In this document: positions 1-8,153 of the stretch, piece by piece
Position numbering within the stretch: position 1 is the first letter of the stretch
Layout: every line of letters begins with the position of its first letter
Source: an uncultured Ruminococcus sp.
GTDB lineage: Bacteria > Bacillota > Clostridia > Oscillospirales > Acutalibacteraceae
NCBI GenBank assembly: GCA_902785425.1
Contig: CACZYP010000022.1
Location: forward strand, 2,488-36,501
Direction: 5' to 3'
DNA length: 34,014 bases
The notes under the pieces: generated by a model
Seen by the model: only the letters and a program-made list of their open reading frames with translations
The model's database searches: none
Told to the model about the DNA's origin: nothing
Made by a program: the position numbers and the translations under genes

Positions 1-98
1 TAAGGCGCAGACCGATCGGCATGTGTTACAAGTGCCCTTGGGGTGCAAGCAAGATGGGTGCTCAGCCCGTAGGGCGTGATTTATTCAGTGGTTCCCTA
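1..98 (+). repeat. R1 MITE-like element, copy A, truncated by the window edge
   Basis: The right end of this copy (ATTTATTCAGTGGTTCCCT) and its interior match, in reverse complement, the copy at 21953-22152, including a shared stretch about a CGATCGGCATGT core. Only the right inverted end is present because the window begins inside the element. A second inverted pair (TCGCTTCG near 106, CGAAGCGA near 131) lies just outside it. It is non-coding. Confidence 0.8.
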
Positions 99-161
99 AT
101 TCGCTTCGGAAACTATTTCTTTAAACAAGAGCGAAGCGACTCTGCAATTATCAACTGATTA

Positions 162-698
162 TTATTTCGGAAAAACAGGAAGCTTTTCGAGGTAGATGAT
201 GTCGTCTCTGTCGGCTGCTTCGCCCTCTGCGAGAACTGCTGCTTTGCCTGCGATAATGCCGCCTGCCTGTTCAACAAGATTTTCGAGAACCGTTAATGAA
301 GCGCCTGTGCTGATAACGTCATCAACGATAAGAACACGCTTGCCCTTGAGTCTTTCGGCTCTGTTCTCGGCAAGATAAAGTCTCTGAACAGCCTTTGTTG
401 TGATCGACTGCACCTCGAACGAGATGGGGTTTACATCGTATACCTTGATAGACTTTCTGGCTATCTCATAATCCTTGCCGCCCTGACGAGCTATCTCGTA
501 GCAAAGCGGGATACCCTTAGCCTCTGCCGTAACAACGATATCATGCTCGGGGCATTTTTCAAGAAGAGCCTTTGCCGCAGCAACGGTGATCTCAACGTCT
601 CCGAACATAACGAATGCGGCGATATCCAAATGCTCGCTTACTTCACAAAGCGGAAGCTCACGCTCCAGACCGGCGATCTTCATTTTATACGTTTTCAT
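162..698 (-). CDS. adenine phosphoribosyltransferase-like protein
   Basis: This is a 178-residue type I phosphoribosyltransferase. The PRPP-binding signature VLIVDDVISTGAS is at residues 122-134. The segment VVTAEAKGIPLCYEIAR (about 55-71), followed by ARKSIK (80-85), is the pattern seen in adenine and xanthine PRTases (COG0503), so salvage of a purine base with PRPP to the nucleotide is the likely reaction. Length fits the family (170-190 aa). The protein is cytosolic, with no signal peptide. It lies 54 bp downstream of the HIT gene on the same strand, so the two are probably co-transcribed as a small purine-nucleotide unit. A weak AAAGAAG motif precedes the start, and an in-frame Met five codons in is an alternative. 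I cannot tell adenine from xanthine or guanine specificity by eye. Confidence 0.8.
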   Translation of the reverse strand: MKTYKMKIAGLERELPLCEVSEHLDIAAFVMFGDVEITVAAAKALLEKCPEHDIVVTAEAKGIPLCYEIARQGGKDYEIARKSIKVYDVNPISFEVQSITTKAVQRLYLAENRAERLKGKRVLIVDDVISTGASLTVLENLVEQAGGIIAGKAAVLAEGEAADRDDIIYLEKLPVFPK

Positions 699-752
699 TC
701 TCAGATACTTCTTTCTTTATTTTATAAGTCTTCGCTTTATCCTGCGAAGCTT

Positions 753-1091
753 TCAGATGATCTTCTCGCCGAGCTTTCTGCCGCCGAGGAGATGGAAATG
801 TACGTGCATAACTGTCTGACCTGCATCTGCGCCGCAGTTGTTGATTATTCTGTAGCCGCTTTCAAGTCCGAGCTGCTCTGCGATCTTCTTTGCGGCAAGA
901 AATACCTTGCCGATGATGAGTGCATCATCTTCAGTAAGCTCGTTCACGCTTGCGATATGCTTTTTAGGCACGATAAGAACATGAACGGGAGTCTGCGGAT
1001 TAAGGTCATTGAACGCTGTAACGTACTCGTCTTCATAAACCTTTGTTGAAGGGATATTGCCCTTGATTATCTCACAAAAAACACAATCCAT
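753..1091 (-). CDS. HIT family hydrolase (HinT-like)
   Basis: This 112-residue protein begins MDCVFCEIIKG, the typical start of HinT-type histidine-triad proteins, and carries the triad HVHFHLL with His96, His98 and His100. The family hydrolyses nucleoside phosphoramidates and aminoacyl-adenylates in the cytoplasm. The Cys pair near the N-terminus (Cys3 and Cys6) matches the zinc-site variant. An AAGGAGA ribosome binding site lies just upstream of the ATG. It is the first gene of a probable two-gene operon with the PRTase-like gene at 162-698. Nothing is unusual in length or motif. Confidence 0.93.
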   Translation of the reverse strand: MDCVFCEIIKGNIPSTKVYEDEYVTAFNDLNPQTPVHVLIVPKKHIASVNELTEDDALIIGKVFLAAKKIAEQLGLESGYRIINNCGADAGQTVMHVHFHLLGGRKLGEKII

Positions 1092-1301
1092 AAGTTAAGT
1101 CTCCTTACTATTTTTTTGCGTTATAATATCAACGCATATACACGATTTATTTTAGCATAATTTAAGATGAAAGTCAAAACGATTTTTATCAATGGCAATG
1201 CAGCGCCGCACAAATAATCGTAAACAAAAGCAATATTATAAAAAACAGGAGCGAAGCGACTTAGCAGCTATTCACTGAGCAAACGCAGTGAACGTTGCCA
1301 T

Positions 1302-1476
1302 CCGGCACATTGGCTTCGCCTCGTGCCTGCTTTGTCTGTAACGCAGGTTAATTTTTTGTGCTTCGCACGCTTATTTTTATTGCACTATTTTTACTTTGTT
1401 TCTTTTTTTGCTTTTGCAGGGACTCTGTCCCTGCACCCTGCCCGCTTTTTGAAAAAAGCGGGGCAAAAACTTTCGG
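1302..1476 (-). repeat. R3 dispersed repeat, copy 1
   Basis: This stretch matches 10648-10823: shared blocks include CGGCACATTGGC, the core GTGCTTCGCACGCTTATT, a CAGGG...CTCTG...CCCTGCACCC block, and a terminator-like hairpin with CTTTTTGAAAAA (here) or GCCTTTTGAAAAAGGC (there). The stretch between the HIT gene and the lipoprotein gene (1092-1479) otherwise holds only A/T-rich DNA with a short GCGTT...AACGC dyad at about 1118-1135. It is non-coding. Confidence 0.75.
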
Positions 1477-1479
1477 CTA

Positions 1480-1911
1480 TTACTTTTTTGCTGCATCTTC
1501 AGTTTCTTCTACGATCCTGCCGAATTGATTCCCGTTTACAATGAGCGTGTCGCCGTCAAGCTGCCAGTAATTCTCCGCATGATCGTCGCCGTAAACGTAT
1601 TCGGTCTTTGTGCCGCCTACAGTCGTCAGAACGAGACTGCCGCCCGGAGTGATCTCATAATCCCCAAACATACCGCCTATGACGCATGTATTGTCATCGT
1701 AGAATTCGTGCATGACCTCACCGAGCCTGCCCCAGCTTCCGAGTATATCTTTTCTCAGGTCGTCCGCCTGCGGCATTTCCCATGCAATGCTCACTGTCGA
1801 GAAATTATTGAGTGAATCATTCTGCTTTTTATCTCCGCCGCAGCCAGTAAAAGAAGCCGCCATCAAAACAGCCGCCATAAATGCCGCCGCTTTTTTATAT
1901 TTCACTGTCAT
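1480..1911 (-). CDS. small lipoprotein of unknown function
   Basis: I chose the ATG at 1911 because ACGGAG lies 9 bases upstream. The longer open frame to 2082 is R3 repeat DNA and has no supporting ribosome binding site. The 143-residue product starts with a lipoprotein signal: charged MTVKYKK, a hydrophobic stretch, and the lipobox FTGC with Cys24, followed by Gly-Gly-Asp-Lys-Lys. The mature part is short (about 120 residues) with a beta-rich look: GSWGRLGEVMHEF, then alternating acidic and aromatic stretches such as DYEITPGGSLVLTT and YWQLDGDTLIV. This resembles small secreted proteins with a lipocalin-like or DUF5640-like barrel, but I do not recognise a named family. It is expected to be anchored on the outer face of the membrane. 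The gene is monocistronic and lies between two R3 repeats. Confidence 0.7.
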   Translation of the reverse strand: MTVKYKKAAAFMAAVLMAASFTGCGGDKKQNDSLNNFSTVSIAWEMPQADDLRKDILGSWGRLGEVMHEFYDDNTCVIGGMFGDYEITPGGSLVLTTVGGTKTEYVYGDDHAENYWQLDGDTLIVNGNQFGRIVEETEDAAKK

Positions 1912-2002
1912 ATTATATCGCTCCGTTTCAATATATATTATCAATTCTATAAAGCGAGTTGCACTTGCTCTCAGCTTGTCGAAAAAGCAAAGGAATACAT
2001 AT

Positions 2003-2150
2003 CCGGAAGTTTTTGCCCCGCTTTTTCCAAAAAGCGGGCGGTTTCCAAAGGCAAAGCCATTGGCCGCCGGAGGCATGCTCACGCCCTTTTGGAAAGAGGG
2101 GCATTTTGGAAGAAAATGCCCCTAAGCTGCCAGCTGCATCAGTTTTATCG
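2003..2150 (+). repeat. R3-related dispersed repeat with terminator-like hairpins, copy 2
   Basis: This matches 10350-10530. Shared features are a CCCCGCTTTTT/AAAAAGCGGG hairpin, a GCCGCCGGAGGCATGCT-type block, and a GGGGCATTTT...AAAATGCCCC hairpin. Open frames across it exist in both strands but are repeat-derived. The interval between the lipoprotein start (1911) and the promoter at 2328 contains this repeat and A/T-rich sequence only. Confidence 0.75.
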
Positions 2151-2327
2151 CCGAACTGAAAGAAATTTACACTTTCTCTATGATTATATCACATAAGCAA
2201 AAGAATGTTTTAATAAATTTATAATAACCGAGCATAAATTTGATGAAGAAAATGTAAAAGGTACACGTCGAAATATTATCAAAATGTAACAAAAATAAAA
2301 TTTATGATATATTTTTCGAGAATTTGC

Positions 2328-2356
2328 TTGTTAGTTTTTTCAATTAATGGTATAAT
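2328..2356 (+). promoter_or_regulatory. sigma-A-type promoter for tepA
   Basis: A -35 TTGTTA (2328-2333) and a perfect -10 TATAAT (2351-2356) are separated by 17 bp in an A/T-rich intergenic stretch, about 90 bp before the tepA start. No other gene could use it. Confidence 0.75.
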
Positions 2357-2444
2357 GTACACTGTATGAATATACACTTGCACGGATTTTTCGCCGTTTT
2401 GGGGAATACTACAATATAGAAAGATCCGAAGAGGTGTACAGCAT

Positions 2445-3089
2445 ATGACAAAAAACGAAAAGAAAACCGAAAAGACGACAGCCACAGAATCAAAAAGCAA
2501 ACCGAAGATAAGCTGTCTTACCGTTATCGGCGAGATAGAGGGGCATGTCGAGTCGCCCGAACAGAACAAAACAACGAAGTACGAACACGTCATACCGCAG
2601 CTTGTGAGCATTGAGGAAGACCCGTCCGTTGACGGTCTGCTCGTCATACTCAACACGGTCGGCGGCGATATCGAGGCAGGGCTTGCGATAGCGGAGCTTA
2701 TTGCAGGCATGACAAAACCGGTAGTTTCGCTCGTTCTCGGAGGCGGCCATTCGATAGGCGTTCCGCTTGCGGTCGCAGCAAAATACTCGTTCATTGCGCC
2801 CAGCGCATCTATGACGATACACCCTGTACGAACAACGGGGCTGACGCTCGGCGCACGCCAATCGTTCGAGTATTTCCGCAAGATACAGCAGCGTATCAAC
2901 AACTTCGTAGCTGCCAACTCACACATCACGGCAGACAGATACAATTCGCTCGTAATGACAACGGGAGAGCTTGCAATGGACGTCGGAACGGTGCTTGAGG
3001 GCAAAGAGGCTGTTGACGTCGGACTTATCGACAGCGTAGGAGATCTCGGTTCTGCGGTCAAAAAGCTTAAAAAGATGATCGGCTCGTAA
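2445..3089 (+). CDS. tepA: TepA-type ClpP-like serine protease
   Basis: This 214-residue protein is a ClpP-fold protease of the TepA (YmfB) type. Residues 66-76 (LVILNTVGGDI) and GGHSIGVPLAV at 100-110 hold the predicted nucleophile Ser103; MTIHPVR at 123-129 holds the predicted His126. The N-terminal 20 residues are charged and probably disordered. In Bacillus TepA was linked to protein export and to degradation of spore proteins; it has no Clp ATPase partner here. There is no signal peptide. An AGAGGTG motif lies 8 bases before the ATG. The gene stands two genes upstream of ftsK/spoIIIE, matching the tepA-spoIIIE neighbourhood of Bacillus. The third catalytic residue cannot be assigned with certainty by eye. 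Confidence 0.9.
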   Translation: MTKNEKKTEKTTATESKSKPKISCLTVIGEIEGHVESPEQNKTTKYEHVIPQLVSIEEDPSVDGLLVILNTVGGDIEAGLAIAELIAGMTKPVVSLVLGGGHSIGVPLAVAAKYSFIAPSASMTIHPVRTTGLTLGARQSFEYFRKIQQRINNFVAANSHITADRYNSLVMTTGELAMDVGTVLEGKEAVDVGLIDSVGDLGSAVKKLKKMIGS

Positions 3090-3122
3090 GCTTCAACGCA
3101 CCATATGATAAATGTGGCAATA

Positions 3123-3144
3123 CTCCCTCAGTCAGCTGAGGGAG
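3123..3144 (+). repeat. perfect 9-bp dyad between tepA and uppP
   Basis: CTCCCTCAG, a TCAG loop, then CTGAGGGAG forms a perfect hairpin. It lacks a T-run, so it is a weak terminator candidate. Related CTCCCTC/GTCAGCTG sequence recurs at 32342-32421, suggesting a dispersed repeat fragment rather than a gene-specific site. Confidence 0.6.
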
Positions 3145-3215
3145 ACTGCGGCAAAGCTTGCTGAACAAACAGTTTTTTGTCTATGCAACAACTTACCTAT
3201 AAAGGAGTACATATC

Positions 3216-4184
3216 ATGAATATTCTTGAAGCGATCATTCTCGGTATCGTTCAGGGTCTGACGGAGTTTCTGCCCGTCAGCAGCAGCGGACATCTGACTA
3301 TTTTCCAGCACATCATGGGTGTGAATATGGAGGGCAACCTCTTCTTTAACGTTATGCTTCACGTCGGCACGCTCGTTTCGGTATGCGTTGTTTATCACAA
3401 ACTGATACTTCGCCTGATAAAAGCATTTTTCGCAATGGTAAAAGATATCTTTACGGGTAAATTCCGTTGGAGCAAAATGAATGGCGACACAAATCTTCTT
3501 GTGATGCTCGTTATCGGTCTTATCCCTCTGTTTTTGCTCTTCGTTCCGATCCCCGGCGCAGGCGGTCTCAATGCAAAGGATCTTGCAGAGATATGGCAGG
3601 GCAACACGGGCTACTTTATGATAACCGGCTTTGCGCTTCTCGGCACGAGCCTTATGCTCTGGGTCGGCGTTAAAGCGATGGAAAACACAACGAAAAAGTA
3701 CGCCGCACGCACAGGAAGCGAAGCGCCCGGCAGACGCAGAATGAAAACGATAGACGCTGTTCTGGTAGGTATTGCTCAGAGCTTTGCGGCAGTATTCCCG
3801 GGACTTTCACGCTCCGGCTCTACTCTTGCAATGGGCGAGCTGAGAGGTCTTAACAAGCAGGTCGCTCTTGACTATGCGTTCGTTCTCGGCATTCCCTCTA
3901 TTCTTGCGGCAGCGCTGCTTGAATCCATCGACGCATTCAAGGCTCAGGGAACACAGGATACTCTCGCTCTTTCGGCAGGCGCAATGGTCGCAGGCATGAT
4001 CGCCGCAATGATCGTCGGCTTCTTCGCTATCATGCTGTTCAAATGGATGCTCGAAAAAGACAGAACGAGCGTTTTCATTGTCTACACAGCAGTTGTAGGC
4101 GTCGCTGTAGTGATCGTGGCAGCTATCGAGCTTCACTCGGGCAACAACCTTTTCAGCGGTCAGCCGCTCACCTTTATGAATTGA
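3216..4184 (+). CDS. uppP: undecaprenyl-diphosphate phosphatase (UppP/BacA)
   Basis: This 322-residue polytopic membrane protein removes a phosphate from undecaprenyl pyrophosphate, recycling the lipid carrier of cell-wall synthesis, and overproduction gives bacitracin resistance. The family signature GLTEFLPVSSSGHL lies at residues 14-27 with Glu17, the Ser cluster and His26. The second signature, PGLSRSGSTL, is at about 194-203 and contains the conserved Arg. About eight hydrophobic segments are visible. I took the ATG at 3216 because AAAGGAG lies 8 bases upstream; the frame extends 13 codons further without support. The stop codon falls within the first unit of an R2 heptamer array, so the last residues (FMN) may have been set by that insertion. 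Confidence 0.96.
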   Translation: MNILEAIILGIVQGLTEFLPVSSSGHLTIFQHIMGVNMEGNLFFNVMLHVGTLVSVCVVYHKLILRLIKAFFAMVKDIFTGKFRWSKMNGDTNLLVMLVIGLIPLFLLFVPIPGAGGLNAKDLAEIWQGNTGYFMITGFALLGTSLMLWVGVKAMENTTKKYAARTGSEAPGRRRMKTIDAVLVGIAQSFAAVFPGLSRSGSTLAMGELRGLNKQVALDYAFVLGIPSILAAALLESIDAFKAQGTQDTLALSAGAMVAGMIAAMIVGFFAIMLFKWMLEKDRTSVFIVYTAVVGVAVVIVAAIELHSGNNLFSGQPLTFMN

Positions 4185-4210
4185 CAATGGACAATTGAAA
4201 ATTGATAATT
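4179..4210 (+). repeat. R2 heptamer array
   Basis: Four 7-bp units of the type GACAATG/GAAAATT follow one another directly after uppP. The same unit occurs in the arrays at 11866, 17413, 25163, 27955, 31268 and 33840. Confidence 0.75.
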
Positions 4211-4292
4211 ACACAAGCCGCTTTGCGGCTTATGATAAACCCCACACATTGTGAACAGGGAGTTTAAATGAATAATTCGGGAGGAAAGGAAA

Positions 4293-7037
4293 TTGGCAGA
4301 GCAAAAGAAAAAATCCATTAAAAGGCCGACGCTTGCCAAAAATGCCGTAAAAGACAAAATGCCTTCAAAAGCAGCTGCACAGTCGGGCGGCGATAAGCTT
4401 GCAAACAAACAGCGCCGTTCACTGATAATGTTTGTTTCCGCTGTGCTTCTGTTCAGCATTATATTTATCCCGGGCGATATGATCTGGCTGTGGCTGCACA
4501 ATGCTGTTCGTGGTACGTTCAGTGTTCTTTCTGTCTACTGGCCGCTCATGCTGCTCACACTGGCGATAGTTACGGCGTTTGACAAAGAACTGCCGAGGCT
4601 GATATCTGTAACAGCGTTTGCCTCGGGGCTTTCCGTTGCACTGAATGCGTGTATCTACATATTCAGTTTTGACGGAGCGTTCGACATCAAGAAATCATTT
4701 ACCGAAGGCATCACATATCACGGCGGCGGTGCGCTCGGCTTTATCACGGGAATGCCGTTTATCAAGCTTTTCGGCATCGTTCCGGCAAAGATACTGATAA
4801 TACTCATAATGATCGTTCTGGCGGTATTTCTGATCGGCGTTCCGAAGGTCAGAGCCGTATGGACATCTGTGTTTGAATTCATTGCCGACAAGATTTCGCA
4901 GCTTATAGCTTCGATCAAGCAGAAGGCTGCGCTTGCACATGAAAAGAAGCTTTCCGACGACGATTACTTCGATAACAAGTACGACGAATACGATATCGTT
5001 GACAACAGCGGCGAAGAGCTTGACGCACTTGACGGTTTTGAGCGTGACGATGATGATCTTCCGGCGTCGCCCGTTATGTCGGACGGCATGTTCGACGACG
5101 ACTCTTCCCCGTTTGAGGACGAAGACGATACGGATCAAAACGAGCCGGAAGAGCCGAAAAAGATCGAAGTGCCGAAGAGCAGGACTGCTGCACCCGCATC
5201 TTCTTCAAAGGTAGCTGAATTCACGATAGATATCGACATCGACACACCGATGAAAGATCCGCAGAAGCAAGACGAAGACGACTTTGATTTCGGTGAGTTG
5301 CTCGGAGAGGATCTTCTTGACACGGTTGAAGAGGGCTACCGCCCCGACGCAAACAAAGCGGCTATGATCGCAAAAGAGATCTCGCTCGGCAAGGAAAGCA
5401 GCCCGATAGTATCGGAAGCACCGAAAAAGGTGCTCAGCCTTCCGACAAAGAAGCGCTCGAAGAAGTCTTACATCTTCCCGCCGACGGAGCTTCTTTCCGA
5501 AAGCAAAACTGCTCATGTAAGCTACGAAAAAGAGCTTAAAGAAAATGCAAAGAAGCTTATCGAAACGCTTGAAAGCTTCTCGGTAGGCGCAAAGATAGTC
5601 GGCTACAGCAGAGGCCCTTCCGTTACAAGATACGAGATACAGCCGGCCCCCGGCGTTAAGATCTCAAAGATAACGGGTCTTTCAGACGACATTGCGCTGA
5701 ATCTTGCGGCTGAGGGCGGCGTGCGAATGGAAGCGCCTATCCCGGGCAAAGCGGCTATCGGCGTTGAGATACCGAACAAGACGATCACAAGCGTAACGAT
5801 GCGTGAGCTGCTTGAATCGGCTGAGTTTGCAAAGAACAAAAAAACACGCAAGCTTGAATGTGTTATCGGCAAGGACGTTTCGGGCAAGATAGTAACGATG
5901 GATCTCGGAAAAATGCCTCATCTGCTCATCGCAGGTACAACAGGCTCCGGTAAATCGGTGTGCGTGAACTCGATACTCATGAGTATTCTGTACAGAGCAA
6001 CGCCCGATGAAGTCAAGCTTATGCTTATTGACCCGAAGCTTGTAGAATTTTCAAAGTACAAGGGCGTTCCTCATCTGCTCGTACCGGTTGTATCGGACGT
6101 TAAAAAGGCTGCCGGTGCGCTCGGCTGGGCGGTTCAGGAGATGGAAGACCGTTACAAGGAGCTTTCGCTCTACAATGTAAAGGATATAGACAGTTACAAC
6201 CGCATGGTTGAAAAGAATCTTTCGGAAATGACTCCCGAAGAGATCGAAAATCCCCCTGCCGAAGGCGAAGTTGTAAACGGAGAGTACGTTCCGCCGAGAG
6301 CAACTAAAAAAATGCCGAAGATAGTTATCGCCATAGACGAGCTTGCCGATCTTATGATGGCAGCACCCGGCGAGGTCGAAGATTACATTTGCCGACTTGC
6401 TCAGAAAGCTCGTGCCGCAGGAATGCACCTTGTAGTTGCTACACAGAGACCTTCCGTTAACGTCATCACAGGCGTTATCAAGGCGAATATTCCGAGCCGA
6501 ATCTCACTTCGGGTTGCTTCGTTCGTCGATTCTAAAACGATACTCGACACGGGCGGCGGCGAAAAGCTTATCGGTAAGGGCGACATGCTCTACAGCCCCG
6601 TAGGCATACCGAAGCCTGTTCGTGTTCAGGGCGGTTATTCCACCGACGAAGACATCGAGGCTGTTACAGACTTTATCAAACAGCATACACAGAGCAGCTA
6701 TGACGAGGATATCTCCGAAGAGATCGATCGTCTCAGTGAAACGGTCGGCGTAAAGGGAGCGCCCAAAGAGCTTGACAGCGACGAGATCGACGATTCCGAT
6801 CCGATGCTTGAAGAAGCTGTTGAAGCTGTTGTAGAGCTTGGTCAGGCGTCAACTTCGCTTCTGCAAAGAAAGCTTCGTGTAGGCTACGCAAGAGCAGGCC
6901 GTCTTATCGACACGATGGAACAAATGGGTATCGTAGGACCTCATCAGGGAAGCAAATCCCGTGAGGTGCTTATAACGAAACAGGAATGGATCGAAAGAAA
7001 GGTATCGGGCTTCCATGAAGAAAAAAAAGACGCATGA
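4293..7037 (+). CDS. ftsK: FtsK/SpoIIIE-type DNA translocase
   Basis: This 914-residue protein pumps chromosomal DNA through the division or sporulation septum. The N-terminal 190 residues hold about four or five membrane segments (from residue 46). A long acidic Asp/Glu-rich linker covers about 205-340. The motor follows, with Walker A GTTGSGKS at about 547-554 and Walker B IVIAIDELADL at about 676-686. A winged-helix gamma domain closes the protein at about 833-900 (GQASTSLLQRKLRVGYARAG). The start is a TTG at 4293: GGGAGGAAAGG ends a few bases upstream and no ATG is nearby. It overlaps the next gene by 23 bp, suggesting translational coupling. The length suits SpoIIIE/FtsK of Clostridia. 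I cannot separate the FtsK role from the SpoIIIE role by sequence. Confidence 0.97.
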   Translation: MAEQKKKSIKRPTLAKNAVKDKMPSKAAAQSGGDKLANKQRRSLIMFVSAVLLFSIIFIPGDMIWLWLHNAVRGTFSVLSVYWPLMLLTLAIVTAFDKELPRLISVTAFASGLSVALNACIYIFSFDGAFDIKKSFTEGITYHGGGALGFITGMPFIKLFGIVPAKILIILIMIVLAVFLIGVPKVRAVWTSVFEFIADKISQLIASIKQKAALAHEKKLSDDDYFDNKYDEYDIVDNSGEELDALDGFERDDDDLPASPVMSDGMFDDDSSPFEDEDDTDQNEPEEPKKIEVPKSRTAAPASSSKVAEFTIDIDIDTPMKDPQKQDEDDFDFGELLGEDLLDTVEEGYRPDANKAAMIAKEISLGKESSPIVSEAPKKVLSLPTKKRSKKSYIFPPTELLSESKTAHVSYEKELKENAKKLIETLESFSVGAKIVGYSRGPSVTRYEIQPAPGVKISKITGLSDDIALNLAAEGGVRMEAPIPGKAAIGVEIPNKTITSVTMRELLESAEFAKNKKTRKLECVIGKDVSGKIVTMDLGKMPHLLIAGTTGSGKSVCVNSILMSILYRATPDEVKLMLIDPKLVEFSKYKGVPHLLVPVVSDVKKAAGALGWAVQEMEDRYKELSLYNVKDIDSYNRMVEKNLSEMTPEEIENPPAEGEVVNGEYVPPRATKKMPKIVIAIDELADLMMAAPGEVEDYICRLAQKARAAGMHLVVATQRPSVNVITGVIKANIPSRISLRVASFVDSKTILDTGGGEKLIGKGDMLYSPVGIPKPVRVQGGYSTDEDIEAVTDFIKQHTQSSYDEDISEEIDRLSETVGVKGAPKELDSDEIDDSDPMLEEAVEAVVELGQASTSLLQRKLRVGYARAGRLIDTMEQMGIVGPHQGSKSREVLITKQEWIERKVSGFHEEKKDA

Positions 7038-7947
7038 TCGTCCCTCACTAGACAAATACACAGTAAAAAGACTTACCGCCACGGCTGCGCTTGCAGCTGC
7101 GGCGGTTTTGAGCATTGTTTTCAGAGCAGAGATAAAAGCGCTGTTCGCTTTTTCGGGTATAGAGTCGATCTATGCGCAGGCAGAGCATTATCCGCTGAGC
7201 ATATATTTTCCGGACGCAGGCAGCGCAGGATGCGCACTTATACACAGCAGTGAAAGCGGCGATATTCTGATAGACTGCGGCAGAGAAAAAGCACAGCACG
7301 ATATCCTGAGCGTATTGTCATATCTTGACATAGATACTATTGATACAGCCATTCTTACTCACCCCGACAGCGACCACATAGGAAACTTTTCGGAAGTCGT
7401 CTCTCATGTTCCTGTAGATCGTTTTATCACATGCGAATATTCAAGGACATGCAAAACTCAGCTGTACATCTCGCTTTCGGACATGCTTGACGAACATGAT
7501 ATCCCTATCACTTACGCCAAAAAGAGCGATACATTCTCGGTCGGTGATATCTCGCTTGATATCCTCTCCCCCGATATGATCTACAAGAAGTCAAACGACA
7601 ACTCGCTCGTTATCCGCCTTACATACAACGGCTTCACAGCGCTTTTTACGGGCGACATTACGAAAAAGGCGGAGAAAGACATTCTCGAAAGCGGCGAAGA
7701 TTTAAGTGCGGACATGCTTTGCGTTTCGCATCACGGAAGCGGAAGCTCTTCAACAGAAGAATTTCTTAATGCTGTATCTCCCGATATTTCGGTGATATCG
7801 GTTCAGGAGAGCGAATACACTCCGAACGGCGGCACGATAAAAAGGCTTGCAGATACCGGAAGCGAGATATACAGAACAGATATTTCGGGAACTATTGCGG
7901 TATTCTTAGATGAAAACGGGGAGATCAATATCAGAACCGAGAAGTAA
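7015..7947 (+). CDS. ComEC-type metallo-beta-lactamase domain protein
   Basis: This 310-residue protein has an N-terminal membrane anchor (about residues 18-37) and an extracellular metallo-beta-lactamase domain like that in the C-terminal part of ComEC. The metal-binding motif is THPDSDHIGN (His116, Asp118, Asp120, His121); further ligands are TGDI near residue 215 and SHHGS near residue 240. ComEC-like stand-alone MBL proteins are thought to be nucleases or phosphodiesterases, and their substrate is unknown. There is no ComEC channel domain. The start overlaps the end of ftsK, with GAAAGG upstream of the ATG inside ftsK, so the two are co-transcribed. Confidence 0.88.
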   Translation: MKKKKTHDRPSLDKYTVKRLTATAALAAAAVLSIVFRAEIKALFAFSGIESIYAQAEHYPLSIYFPDAGSAGCALIHSSESGDILIDCGREKAQHDILSVLSYLDIDTIDTAILTHPDSDHIGNFSEVVSHVPVDRFITCEYSRTCKTQLYISLSDMLDEHDIPITYAKKSDTFSVGDISLDILSPDMIYKKSNDNSLVIRLTYNGFTALFTGDITKKAEKDILESGEDLSADMLCVSHHGSGSSSTEEFLNAVSPDISVISVQESEYTPNGGTIKRLADTGSEIYRTDISGTIAVFLDENGEINIRTEK

Positions 7948-7949
7948 TA

Positions 7950-7997
7950 AAAAAAATAAGTGAGTTCTTCCCAATAATTTCACTTGCTTATTTTTCG
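7950..7997 (+). terminator. possible weak intrinsic terminator after the MBL gene
   Basis: AATAAGTGA and TCACTTGCTTATT can pair with a small bulge and are followed by TTTTT. The stem is A/T-rich and imperfect, so this is only a candidate. Confidence 0.35.
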
Positions 7998-8012
7998 ACA
8001 CTATTGTACAAT
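7984..8012 (+). promoter_or_regulatory. possible promoter for ribF
   Basis: TTGCTT (7984-7989) and TACAAT (8007-8012) have a 17-bp spacer and lie about 140 bp before ribF, overlapping the possible terminator. No FMN riboswitch was recognised in the leader, which instead holds a short GC-rich repeat-like stretch at 8070-8110. Confidence 0.4.
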
Positions 8013-8153
8013 TATATCATAAAAATTTTTTACTTACGCAACTAAATAATCACAAAAGTTTCTTCGGATTTCTGCAGGGGACTTTCCGGTCGCACCCCTT
8101 CGATTTCAAAAAAAGAAGTATTATTTATTTGCTGCACCAATAACGAGGACTCT

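Noticed and set aside
3123-3144. The tepA-uppP dyad as a rho-independent terminator
   Set aside because: There is no T-run after either arm, and related sequence recurs at 32342, which favours a repeat fragment.
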